The position numbers and the translations under genes are program-made. From NCBI RefSeq assembly GCF_964340395.1, contig NC_135549.1, positions 4,755,501 to 4,819,500 on the forward strand: DNA of 64,000 nt, written 5' to 3'. Origin of the DNA: Glandiceps talaboti (lineage: Eukaryota; Hemichordata; Enteropneusta; Spengelidae). A model generated the notes under the pieces. The model was given only the letters and a program-made list of their open reading frames with translations, ran no database searches and had not been told where the DNA came from. This document shows, in pieces, positions 20,592-31,520 of this stretch (its first letter is position 1; each line of letters begins with the position of its first letter).

Positions 20592-21872
20592 TTAAAAACA
20601 CGCAGCCTGAAGCACACGCCGAAAGGCGGAAACAGGACTAAATAAATCTATGTTTGGATTTGCTTTAAAAACGTCATTACAAGTGGTTAAACATCTTAAA
20701 ATTGGGGAATATTTTCTCAGATTTACTCTGGAGGCACTGATGCGAAAGATATGGTTATTACGTAGCTGTCTGCTCTGTACATTAAAACAAACCTTGTACA
20801 AAATGGATGGACAATTATAGCATGAATTGACCAGTTTGTAAACAAAAATGGCATCTAAAAACTTTCGCCTCCTCAACAGTGGGGGAAGCTTAAACCTAGC
20901 ACATAGTGAATCGTAATCTGTTGAAGTATATTGCACATTTGATTTAAAACATAAAAATTTAATAAATTTCTGTTGTACACGTTCGATTTTATCAATTTGA
21001 GTTACTTGCCATGGTGACCAAATTACACTGCAGTACTCAAGATGGCTTCTAACATGGGTCACATATAAAGATCTTAATGTAGAAATGTTGGAAAAATTGG
21101 CACATGTACGTTTGATAAAACCCATCATTCTAAAAGCTTTCCTGACAATACTATCAATATGGGTGCTAAAAGACATCTGTGAAGAAAGTAGAATACCAAG
21201 ATCTTTGATACTATGAACACGAACAAGGGGACCATCAGCAATACTGTAATTGTATGTAATCAGTTTCTTTTTGTTACTAAATGTAATTACATTACACTTC
21301 CCCACATTGAGCTTCAATTTCCATGTATTGCACCATTTGTAGACATTATTAATGTCTGTTTGAAGAGAAATACAATCATCTTGTGTTCTAACTATGCGAT
21401 ATATTTTGGCATCGTCAGCATACATTGAGCACAATGATGACCCATGACTGTTGACAATGTCTGGCATATCATTGACGAACAGAATAAACAAAAGTGGCCC
21501 AATCAGGGAGCCTTGAGGCACACCTGAAGTGACGTCACAAGGTGATGACATGTGACCATTTATAACTACACGTTGTGTTCTATTTTGGAGGTAAGATGAA
21601 AGCCAGGACATAACATTGCCAGAGAAACCATATGCGTTCAGTTTGTGTGACAGTAAAGTATGTGATATAGTGTCAAAAGCTTTACTGAAGTCTGTATAAA
21701 TGCTATCTACCTGTAATTTGTTATCAATAGCATCTGTAATAAAGTCAATATAATTTACTAAATTGGTTTGAGTGGATCTACCTTTCATAAAACCATGTTG
21801 GGATTCTGAAATATGTTCCCGAATATGGGGGAAAAGGTGGGCATACACTAATCTCTCAAAAACTTTAGCATG
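20592..21872 (-). CDS. Non-LTR retrotransposon reverse transcriptase (Jockey/CR1-like), 5'-truncated
   Basis: An uninterrupted frame of over 420 codons on the minus strand. It holds the reverse transcriptase core: QHGFMKGRST, TDFSKAFDT (domain A, catalytic Asp), GVPQGSLIGPLLF (domain B) and YADD (domain C, catalytic pair intact). A C-terminal thumb-like region follows (HLEYCSVIWSP, KIERVQQKF) typical of Jockey and CR1 type elements. The role is target-primed reverse transcription of its own RNA. Recognisable similarity starts at AKVFERLVY near 21870. The upstream RT motifs, the endonuclease and ORF1 are missing, so the copy is 5'-truncated. The frame has no proper ATG at the left of the homology, as expected for a truncated copy. 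There are no internal stops, so the insertion is probably young. Confidence 0.93.
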   Translation of the reverse strand, partial: HAKVFERLVYAHLFPHIREHISESQHGFMKGRSTQTNLVNYIDFITDAIDNKLQVDSIYTDFSKAFDTISHTLLSHKLNAYGFSGNVMSWLSSYLQNRTQRVVINGHMSSPCDVTSGVPQGSLIGPLLFILFVNDMPDIVNSHGSSLCSMYADDAKIYRIVRTQDDCISLQTDINNVYKWCNTWKLKLNVGKCNVITFSNKKKLITYNYSIADGPLVRVHSIKDLGILLSSQMSFSTHIDSIVRKAFRMMGFIKRTCANFSNISTLRSLYVTHVRSHLEYCSVIWSPWQVTQIDKIERVQQKFIKFLCFKSNVQYTSTDYDSLCARFKLPPLLRRRKFLDAIFVYKLVNSCYNCPSILYKVCFNVQSRQLRNNHIFRISASRVNLRKYSPILRCLTTCNDVFKANPNIDLFSPVSAFRRVLQAACF

Positions 21873-22099
21873 AGCGTGAGGTTGTTCAGAATGAAAGGAA
21901 AGGACGCTGTAGGGAACTCTTGGCGAGGCAAATTAATAACCATAGTAATTTATAATGGGTAATGCCCGGAAAAGGGACATGCTTCAAGTTGATGCTGTGA
22001 GTTGGATCAATTTCATGGCCAGAGGAAAGAGCCGCGGCAATATCACGTTATAATTTATGAAGCCAATTAATATATTTCTAAACAACCTCACGCTCATTA
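21873..22099. repeat. Short inverted repeat pair at the 5' edge of the retrotransposon
   Basis: ATGAGCGTGAGGTTGTT at 21873 recurs inverted as AACAACCTCACGCTCAT ending at 22099, a perfect 17-bp pair enclosing about 190 bases. It abuts the point where reverse transcriptase similarity stops. It could be a miniature inverted-repeat transposon or the trace of a 5' inversion during retrotransposition. No clear target duplication is seen. Confidence 0.55.
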
Positions 22100-22326
22100 A
22101 AAGATTCTGGCAAGAATCAAATCCTTGACAAAATGCTATCAAATATTTCAATATCAGTATATGTGTTCTTGAAAGTAATCAGAAATTAATGACTCCTTTT
22201 CCACTAACAATAGGCTTATACAGTAGACGGTATGTCTATATGAGATTGGTACTTACTTGTACTATCTGGAGAAATGTCTTTTATCACACGCTTCTACTGC
22301 TTCAACACTGACGATGTACCATCTAG

Positions 22327-22554
22327 TGCCAACATCTGAATGTGGAAGAGTTGTTTGTACCACAGGGAGACAGATACGTGTCCACGGAATATTCACATGT
22401 TAAGGTAGCATTCACCAGTATCATTCGATCCTTATGTCAGCTACGGAATTGTTTTGACGTATATGTAATGCGACACCCAGAAATGTTTAGATATTACATG
22501 GCAATTTTCACTAGTTCTGTGAGAGATTTACATAACATTTGGGATAACTGGTAA
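22327..22554 (+). CDS. Coding-like open stretch, possible exon
   Basis: After CCATCTAG (22326) the frame is open for 74 codons to a consensus donor GTAAGG at 22551, with an in-frame TAA at 22552-22554 if it is not spliced. It reads as a plausible soluble protein piece (VEELFVPQGDRYVS, VAFTSIIRSLCQLRN, VMRHPEMFRYYMAIF). I recognise no domain and find no partner exon, so this may be chance. Confidence 0.22.
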   Translation, partial: CQHLNVEELFVPQGDRYVSTEYSHVKVAFTSIIRSLCQLRNCFDVYVMRHPEMFRYYMAIFTSSVRDLHNIWDNW

Positions 22555-24284
22555 GGCCAAGGCACTCAATTGTAATAATGTCTAGCGTGTGACTTTACCT
22601 ATTTTCAGGATTACATTGATTTATTGAAAATTCCTTGTAACAAAATGCTAAATTTGCGTCCCATTGCGAGGAACAGGTTCTAGAAATTAATGAAATTTAC
22701 GAGAAATTGTTGATAAAGGCATAAGTCATATTTTCAATGTTCTGGGCACAAAAGATAACGCAAAACCTGCTTTGCGACATTGAGTTGCAATTGATAAAGG
22801 TTATTAATATTTATCGCTTGAATAGTCACTACAATCAAATTATATTTTACAAACACATTTATCGAGTTATGTCGAGTCTTTAGAGTCTATGCATGCTATA
22901 AACGTGACAAGAATTGATGATAAGTATGTAAATAATTGCAGTGACGACGACAACGGAGAAGTCTTCATGGAAGACACGGTTCTCAAATTACATGTGTAAA
23001 TGGAGCTACTCTTGAGCTTTTTCAGAGTAGAGATTTTTCTCAAAGAATTATGTATCTGGCACTTCTACCAATCCCCTTTTATTTGCTTAATGGTTTTGGT
23101 ACACGCACACACGCGTCACCTTGTTATGGCGTTAGACCTTGATATCCCAAGTAGAGGATGCTGAATAAAACCACATGCAATTCTAGTTATTTTACAATGG
23201 ATATGTGCCACAAATATGTATACCTCGTAGTTAGATTTAACTTGTAGGTCAAGTTAAATTAACCAACTATAGAAGTACCACGTTTTATTATATAGATGAT
23301 AGCGAACATTTGAATTGAAACCTTGTGGAATATGTTTCAAGAGCTTTTGTGTATATATTGGACTTGTAATCCCACACATGATGGCTATGATACATAAGCA
23401 AGGTTATAGATGATGCCCACAGAAAGCACCCATCTTATAGTACGGATAAACCCAGGAGAATGGGTTACATGTGTGTTTGGTTCCTGAACTATTGCACAAA
23501 AGCTTTGGAATGCAAACGTGACTGGCATTTAGTTCTATTTGATATGAGCAACAAATGAATGTGTGTATTTGTTGGACGTCATGTATCATCTTAGCTAATG
23601 TGATAGTTATCAAATTCAAATGCTATACTATATAAGTAATAATATAATAAGTAATTTATTAATGACCTTATTTTGACATTTTACCTTGAAGATCAATAAG
23701 TATTTAATCATACCTATAGAGCGATAATATGGTGTTGACGGTTGAACATTACAGTTCCTAAAACCATAGTTACTAACATCTGATCAGGTCTTCTAATTCA
23801 GTGCATAAGCCACTATCGTATGTTACTTTTTTATCAGAATTGTATTGCACAGTGCCTGTTGCATATTAAAAGAGTTCTGACTGGCCACATGAGAATAGAC
23901 ACGCTAGGCAGGTGCAGAACAGAATATACACTCTCTGACGACACTAGTCAGGGTTACCTTATCTTTATATTTAAAAAATAGTCTTTGTTATCCAAGCTGA
24001 CCAAATTCTACAGTTATTTTGTAAATGCATGTATGTATCTTTTGAACCAATCCAGATGTTGTCTATCAGGAGATTTATAAATAAAGATGGAGGCTGAATT
24101 CAATATATACATATCAATATAAAAACTTCATCAATCAATGAAGTAAGATAGAATAAAAGTTTTCCTTAAAACAACACCGAAGTGCCAATACATGCATGCA
24201 ACAAAGAAATTGAAATACACTCCGAAAACACAAATAAACATACATACATACTCACAACTTTTAAACAGCTACAAATAAACATAC
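22555..24284. other. No gene recognised
   Basis: AT-rich; nothing supported. Confidence 0.55.
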
Positions 24285-24303
24285 ATACATAGACAGACGG
24301 ACG

Positions 24304-24341
<38 letters not shown>

Positions 24342-24354
24342 TAGACAGATAGAC

Positions 24355-24425
<71 letters not shown>
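24285..24425. repeat. (GACG)/(GACA)/(GATA)n microsatellite
   Basis: The unit shifts from CATA to GACG, GACA and then GATA along the tract. Confidence 0.97.
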
Positions 24426-24527
24426 AATAAGAAGGTTGCATACACTAGGTCAGACTCACACTCCACTTAGTAACATTCTGGGCTGAAAATGGTAATTATA
24501 GCTGGCGGACTTAAAATAATAAAAATC

Positions 24528-24724
24528 TTAAGGCATAATTTGTGTAGGAGGGCCACTTTCAGTCGCCAACCTGACGGAAGACAGTGAAACTTGGGAAGGA
24601 GTGGATGTGTTAGGTCCTGAAGAACTGTAGTAGATATCATTTTCAACTACTGGTGGTACACTTTTGATATTTACATTTCCTTGGCGCCAATTATCTTTGC
24701 TGCCAGGTTGACGACTCGCGTCAC
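24528..24724 (-). CDS. Coding-like open stretch, possible terminal exon
   Basis: On the minus strand, after AAATTAG (24725-24726) the frame runs 64 codons to TAA at 24528-24530. It is hydrophilic and rich in Ser, Pro and Asn, with VVENDIYYSSSGPN and SLSSVRLATESGPPTQIMP, like the cytoplasmic tail of a receptor. The acceptor is poor in pyrimidines and there is no AATAAA downstream. About 15 bases near each end form an imperfect inverted pair (CAGTCGCCAACCTGAC with GCCAGGTTGACGACT), so a small inverted-repeat transposon is an alternative. Confidence 0.22.
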
Positions 24725-25584
24725 CTAATTTACCCTTTCACTGAGCGTTTCAAATACAAGGATATGATGATATCAAAAGTGAGTACGCTTTCAATAAAAG
24801 AACGGTACACAGATGCTAAAATATATGTAGTAATTTGTAAATTCTGATATTTCAAACACGACAAGGGCGCTGCTGTGCTTTCTAAAAGACATTTAAATCT
24901 GAAATTGTGACAAATATATTGAATAATGTTCACTCTTTCTACTTATTCCTCCTTTAAGAGGTCGACAAAAAGATGAGTTTTGCTAGCCTTCCGATTGCTC
25001 ACATCTGTTTCATCTTTCAAAAATGAATCTCAAGGAAACCTCTATCAAACCAGAATATTATAATCAAGATTGGGAAACATTAACAGGGGGTAATTCATCT
25101 TTCAGACGGGCGCCCAGTAGTACCATGTCATGTAAATTAACGTATAATGGTCTGTCTATAGTTGAGTTAAATTATCATAAAGAGACAGTTGTTATATTCT
25201 GTTTTGGCAAGTTGATTCATACTCATTCATGTTGTCATCTTTGCACAATATGCTGTACGCTGTTGTTATGGTGTGTCCATGGTTGCTACATACGTACATT
25301 TGTGTTTATACTTGATTTTTTTGGCTCATTGTTGTCTTATGGGAAGGTTTAAGGTTACTGTGGCTTTAACTGAGTATTTGGCTTTTAATGTGGCCTTAGT
25401 TGATAGGCATATAGAAAATGTATGCGTCACTGTTTTTAATGTTTATCCACTTACCTTGCCATCCCTATTATTATCTATGCAATTTAAATCATTGTCACAG
25501 TGGCCTTTGCTATGTGCGTGGTCTTGTTGCTAAGGAAATACATCTTCAAATTTAGGATGGATTGTTTATCTATTTGACCATATA

Positions 25585-25694
25585 ATACACTGTTTGTCAT
25601 AAATGTTCAGCATTTGGGTGTTTAAGACACACACACAATACTGGTTTTATGCAGCAATTTACTCTAAAACAGAACGCATTAAAAGATGCGACAG
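25585..25694 (+). repeat. Solo copy of the TIR-element end
   Basis: About 110 bases match the left terminal repeat at 62070: ATACAC, TTGTCATAA, CAGCATTTGGGTGTTT, GACACACACACAATACTGG, then TTTACTCTAAAACAGAACGC and AAAAGATGCGA, with one internal deletion. No inverted partner is seen nearby, so this is a single end or a decayed copy. Confidence 0.7.
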
Positions 25695-28600
25695 TATGAG
25701 GACTCGCTATTACATCGTATGACATGTGATCGGACGATTTTTGCAGTGCCCCATGTAGTCAACATTGTACACTGGTTCCTATGTTTTTATTTGACAATAT
25801 TCAGCATTTAAATTAGTAAAATAGCGAAATTCTACCTCTTTATATAACATATTTTATAAGTACTTGCATGATATAGTTTTTAATAAGGGTCTATTCAGTA
25901 ATATATGTGAGAACAAGAGCTATGAATACACAGACACGTCAGTTGTCGTTTGTTTGGTACATAAATGGAAAGTGTACGTACATTCAATAACCACTCAAAT
26001 ATGTATCATCCTATAAATGGATTTGTTCATGTTCTTTTTCTAGGTTTCCTTAATTTATAAATGTCAAGGGAATAGTATGTCCATTCATATATACGACATT
26101 GTTATATTTTCAGATTTATTTATAGATTTTGAGATGAAAGCTCCCAGCACCAGTACACCAGCAAAGATGAAACTCATCACATTTCGAGGAATTAGATAAA
26201 TTAGATACTCAAATATCCATGCATTAGTGACATTCATAACTACTGGGAGTAAATGACTCAAATACCCACCATGCAAATACAGGGTTACAAATTTCAATGT
26301 AAATGTTAAAGTTGTGTTATTCCCTGTCATTTACTATATTCTACGGTTTTGTGTATCTTACTGCCTTCCGTCTATATAAGTACCTTTTAAATAATGTTAT
26401 CTTCATTTTAAAAGATCCATCAACTATTTATATTCCTTCACTATAAAAAACATGCAAATATTAGGGTAATCATCTGTGTACGTGGAGAAGGTTGTAAGAC
26501 CGGGGTGATAATTCTAAGAGGACTAATAAAGCATTTTAACCAATTCATACCTTTGGTCAATGTGTGGGGTAACTTAATTTAAATCAAACTGAGTGGATTC
26601 TAGTTAAGGTCACGGCGTATACATTAGAGTGAGTCCTTCACTGAACAAATTATATTTGCATTTCATGAATAAGATGTGGATTCTTATGAAGTCTAACCAC
26701 GTCGTTAAGTTCTTATCTAACTGCCTATACAAACAAATATAGTCTTCAGATATCAGTGCCCGATAACGACAAGATCTATAAGTTGTCTTCTATATTCCAT
26801 CATTTATTATTCTCATCTTGCAGTGTACAGAGATAAAGAGTTCCCTTTTTTTTTAGCTCCTACATGATTTGGAAAAACAACGACTGTAAACTGTATTCAC
26901 TATGTAATACTCGAAGGGGTTAAAAAGATAACAGTGTTGAAGGATATACAACTTTAGCTGTGTTTGCGATAGGAATAAGCCGGGCAGATGTTGCTAGTGC
27001 CCTGCTGGCCACTATAAGTTAACCTCGGCTTAAGCACTTAGGATATGGGCTTTATGTGCTTTGATAGCTAATTCCCCTATATTCTAGTAACCCTGCTACG
27101 CTACCAGAATTAAAAGAAACGGATAGAGATACACGGTTATTTTTGTACCGATATTAGTCAGGTGCATCATGATAGTACTCATTGTCTTTCAGACAGGAAG
27201 GTGTATGACAACCCTAGTTCTGTAGACAGATCCTCATATAAATCGCTTAAAGTCCCCCGAATAGATCTACAGAAATCGGAAAGTACAGAAGGTTGTCTTA
27301 TTTCGAATCTTGCCTTTATTGTAACTTGAACCTCAAATATATTGAATGTGAAGTTTAGGAATCTCATTATTTTTCTTATCGAAAATTGAACCGTAAAGAA
27401 ATTTGGAAAGGTATCTAATTCCGGATCAAATTAATTGACGTTTGACAGATATAGTAGTATCGCAACTTCTGCCCATCACGTGGTAGAAAAACCACGTTTA
27501 CAAGTCGAGAAAGGGTTATTAAGGAAATATGGTTACATTAGTCTTCAGGGTATAACATGATGTTTGTTATTGAACATATTTTGTATGCATTGCATTGTAA
27601 AAAGCGATGTTCAATATTTGATTAGATTTTTTTGTTTGTCGGCAAGTAAGGAAAACCTTGGATAGCACTGAATTGATCAAAGTCGACTCATTCATTGTTT
27701 ACACGTGTGAAAATTGAAAACCCTTTTTTAATTTTCCATAACTATTAATAAAATTCAATAAATATGTATGATGAATTCTATATTGATGTGTTCAGAAGAA
27801 AGAAGAAAGCAAATTTAAATTTAAATATTTAAATATTCTTTACATAATTAAAAGTCTGAAAATGAGGTGGCCTTTATAAAAAGAAATTGGTTCGCAACAT
27901 TTTCACTTCCAACTGCACCTGTAGAAACCGTTTGGTATTTTGACAATGTTTGGTACTGATGAACACTACCTTTCACCTCGTTTGTAGTACAACAAAATAA
28001 CGCCTTTGTCAACGGATGTTTCAAATTGCCCACGCAAAAAGTTAGAGTCTTATTCTACAGAGAGAGATCATATCTAAATTTTATATGAAATGTATTCATT
28101 GATATCACAGCAGAGGTATATGCCGATATTTTCATGATGATAATTGCAGACATGATTACTTTGGTATTCTCATTTGAATCGTCCCAATTATTATGTAGCT
28201 CAGGAATTTCTTTTAGATAAGTTACTCGAGAGAAAGAGAGAGAGATCAATTATGGCTGATAATAAAATAGAAAAAAATCAGAAATCCTGTTGAGCAAATT
28301 ACATGCTTGCCATATACCACTACAACCTGTCACTCAATATGGCATACTGTGGAGAGACATTGAATTAAATATTCCCCGAGTAGTTTCCAGGACGGCAAAA
28401 AGTCAAAATATCAACAATAACGTCAAACATAACTAACAAAACATGTGTATGACAGTGTGCATGTTTGCGAGCACGTGCGTGTGTGTATGTACACATGTTT
28501 TAGCCGAAGGATAGGTGCAATCATTACTACAGAGCAGACGCGCACCGCGATTGGATGAGCATACATGTATGCATGCACGCACGCACACACACACACACAC

Positions 28601-29857
28601 ACTATTATAAAATGTTCTGCATTAAACAAAGTATACATTACATCACATCGAGTTTGTGCATGCATATTTTCCCCATATATTGTGACATGACATGTGATAC
28701 ATTGTTTAACATTATTTTCTCAACTAGTAAACTATATTTAAGTTGTTTTGTTGATTGAAAATCCAATATAAATACCTATTTTACAGCCACACACGTAACA
28801 ACAAAAAGTGTCCATAGCCCATACCTCAAACTTAGAAGAAAGGTTTTTACGGAAGATTAATTTGTTACTCAGGATACATAATGATGTCTTCTGCAACCTT
28901 AAAGCTTCCTTGTCCTTGCAGGATGACACCATACGTGTTTTCGTACCACTTTTAAAAATAAACCCACACTACCATGAATGAATCAAGACACAATGAATGC
29001 GAGTTGTCCATATTTCAGACTTTATATTCGGAAATTTTTCTTCTATCCAAGACTACAATTCGTTTAACATTCACCTGTAGATAGCTGTGCATACTTGTGT
29101 CAGGTGTCCGGTATACACTTACATAATTACATATAGTAGTGTTTGAAAACTTCCCAGCTGTAAGGATATGTTAGACAGCGTGCCCCATCTTTGCTATATC
29201 AGATCACTATGTCTGAAGTCATATACGCTATACGCTGTCAGTATACTGACATATCATGAACATGTTGCATAGTCAATGGACGTTGTTCTAATTTAGATAA
29301 AGTAATTGATTTGAATGAATTGAAGGTTAAGTTTTTAATCTATATGTGCATTTTTAATATATGACATCAAAAGAAAAAAAGTGAATCAACCAAATACTAA
29401 TGATCTGTATTGAGCAAACAGGCCAAATATTAGCTGGTTGAAGTCAACTATTCTTGTACTGTACGTACATAATTATAACGGATACCTCTAAGCAATGGCA
29501 ATGTATAATGTTCGTAGTATACAGTAACACAAAGGCCGCCTGTTCTATTTTATTGATGAAACCACGCAATGTAAACATCAATAATATCTTGTTTTGTTAC
29601 ATCTCAGACGTTTCTCTATCGTGGTAATACATTTTATTTCTTGTACAGCCACGATAGTAACACAATATGCAAGATTTTAATATCGCGTCACTGAACGCTT
29701 AAAAGTAACTATCCTATGGAGCAATCATCAGATATCTGTTGGCAGAATATATTTCGATGTTATGCTGAATTATGTACATGACGTTCAGAACAAGGTAGCT
29801 GGTACTTGTGATCAATTCAATCTAAAAATGTATATCGCAATAATACCAAAATTAACC

Positions 29858-29876
29858 GGGGGGGGGGGGGGGGGGG
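29858..29876. repeat. 19-base G run
   Basis: Uninterrupted G run flanked by TTAACC and GGTTAA, so the flanks are inverted copies of each other. Confidence 0.9.
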
Positions 29877-31422
29877 TTAAACAAACAAATTTCAACTCTG
29901 CCTACCTCTGTTTTGATAGACATATATGATAACGGAACCATACGTTATTTATTTAGTTATTTGTTTCATGTTATTTTTTTCATTTCCTTTTTTCCACCCA
30001 AGTTCACCGTCCATAGTAACGCTTCAATAAGTCAGACAAAAAGAAATCGCGTGCTAAACGCAGACAGTTACTGAATACATGGTTATTTCATAACATTTCC
30101 AGACGATTTAATTTCAGTGTTGCTCGACAACCACAGTGCGTCGTGAGGACATAATACAAAACCGATTAAAGTTATGAACACTGAATCTCTATTCAAAATG
30201 CATCAAATGGGAGATATTTCTTCAGAAAATTGAAATGTATAAACCAAACGTCTGACTGCAGTCAATTGTCACTGCTATATAATACACTGATGAGCGTTGA
30301 CACAGATCAGAGTTGATCTTTTAGAATCCAATCGACCTGTCAGGTAGTCAATCTTTCGTTTCATTACTTGTTGACATTATAGCGTAGCTCTTTGTCTGTG
30401 TTAACCGTTTCTATCGACTAACACCGCAATGCACTCATTATATTGCGTTTGAAGTGTGGGCTATCCATGCCTAGACATGTACTCTATATATAAACTCTAT
30501 ATTTGGAAACAGATGTAGGCGTAACTGTACGCTACTGTCAATAGTATAAAGGAGCACGACAAACACGGTATGTTTTGGGCTACTATTAACTTAAAGTATC
30601 TATGCTTGCTTTTGATAGGAAGAAGGGTAATTTCACAAATGGAAGTCGTGCCACACGGGAGAGAGATTGGGATATTTTAGACAATTTTCACAGAAATGGA
30701 CAGCCAAAAATAACTGACTGGTTTCGTATTGTCTGTTTAACTCAGACTATGCTCATCTTTAAAGAATTTCCCATCAGAATCAGCCTCGCAGTAACACGTT
30801 TCTGAACTAAGATTAATTTACAGGGTGAACCAACCAATGGCAGAATCAGGTTTAACTAAGTTGCGCAATACATTCCCATTATTTATATGACAGGTGTGAG
30901 TTCTAACATCACTCAACAAGCGAGATTGTGGAATGCAGTCAAACCAAACGTGCAAAAAGCCCCCAGACCCTTAGCTTATATTTCCCTAACTACTCAAAAC
31001 AACTAGTATAGAAAAAGAAAACATGTTAACCACTTCTTTGGATTTACATGATAAACATTTGTAGATACACGATGTATACGATCAGCCAAATGAGCAATAT
31101 AGATTGTAAGAAGTGCCAGATCGTGTTCATTGATTGATTACAGTGAAAGAAATCGTGTAGAAATGTTTGTATACAATATGCTGATGGAATTGCATCAATA
31201 AACGCGACGAGAGGTTACGGGGTGCGATATATGCTCTTATGTCCCCTTTCAAACCAGCAAATGAAAATGTTTGATGTGATGTCATTTGCTACGAATTGGC
31301 TATGCGTTAGGATCTGGATGGATAAGATCTTCCAAACCTCAAAATGTCAAAAGCTCTGACTTGGTCAATACAACATTGACCTATTTGCCAAAGCCCCTAG
31401 AAAACAGTAGTAGATAGTATGC

Positions 31423-31520
31423 TAGATTCAGATTCAGATTCAGATTTTTTATTGCCATATGTATAAGAATCATTTGGAATATAACAATTCACGAGCGCTC
31501 CTAAAAACAGGGTAAAAATG
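31423..31520 (+). repeat. Possible SINE or repeat fragment with (AGATTC)n
   Basis: About four copies of AGATTC, then TTTTTTATTGCCATATGTAT and a weakly repetitive tail. This looks like the end of an interspersed element, but I cannot name it. Confidence 0.3.

Larger units (their letters stand above)
20365..21872 (-). mobile_element. 5'-truncated non-LTR retrotransposon copy with (TTTA)n tail
   Basis: On the minus strand the reverse transcriptase frame is followed by about 160 bases of 3' untranslated sequence ending GGTTTACCTGAATAAATAAA, then a 69-base (ATAA)n tail (20365-20433 on the + strand as TTTA repeats). Simple-repeat tails of this kind are usual for CR1/Jockey-type elements. I could not find a clear target-site duplication. 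The 5' end of the homology falls at one arm of a short inverted repeat (21873-22099). Confidence 0.85.
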
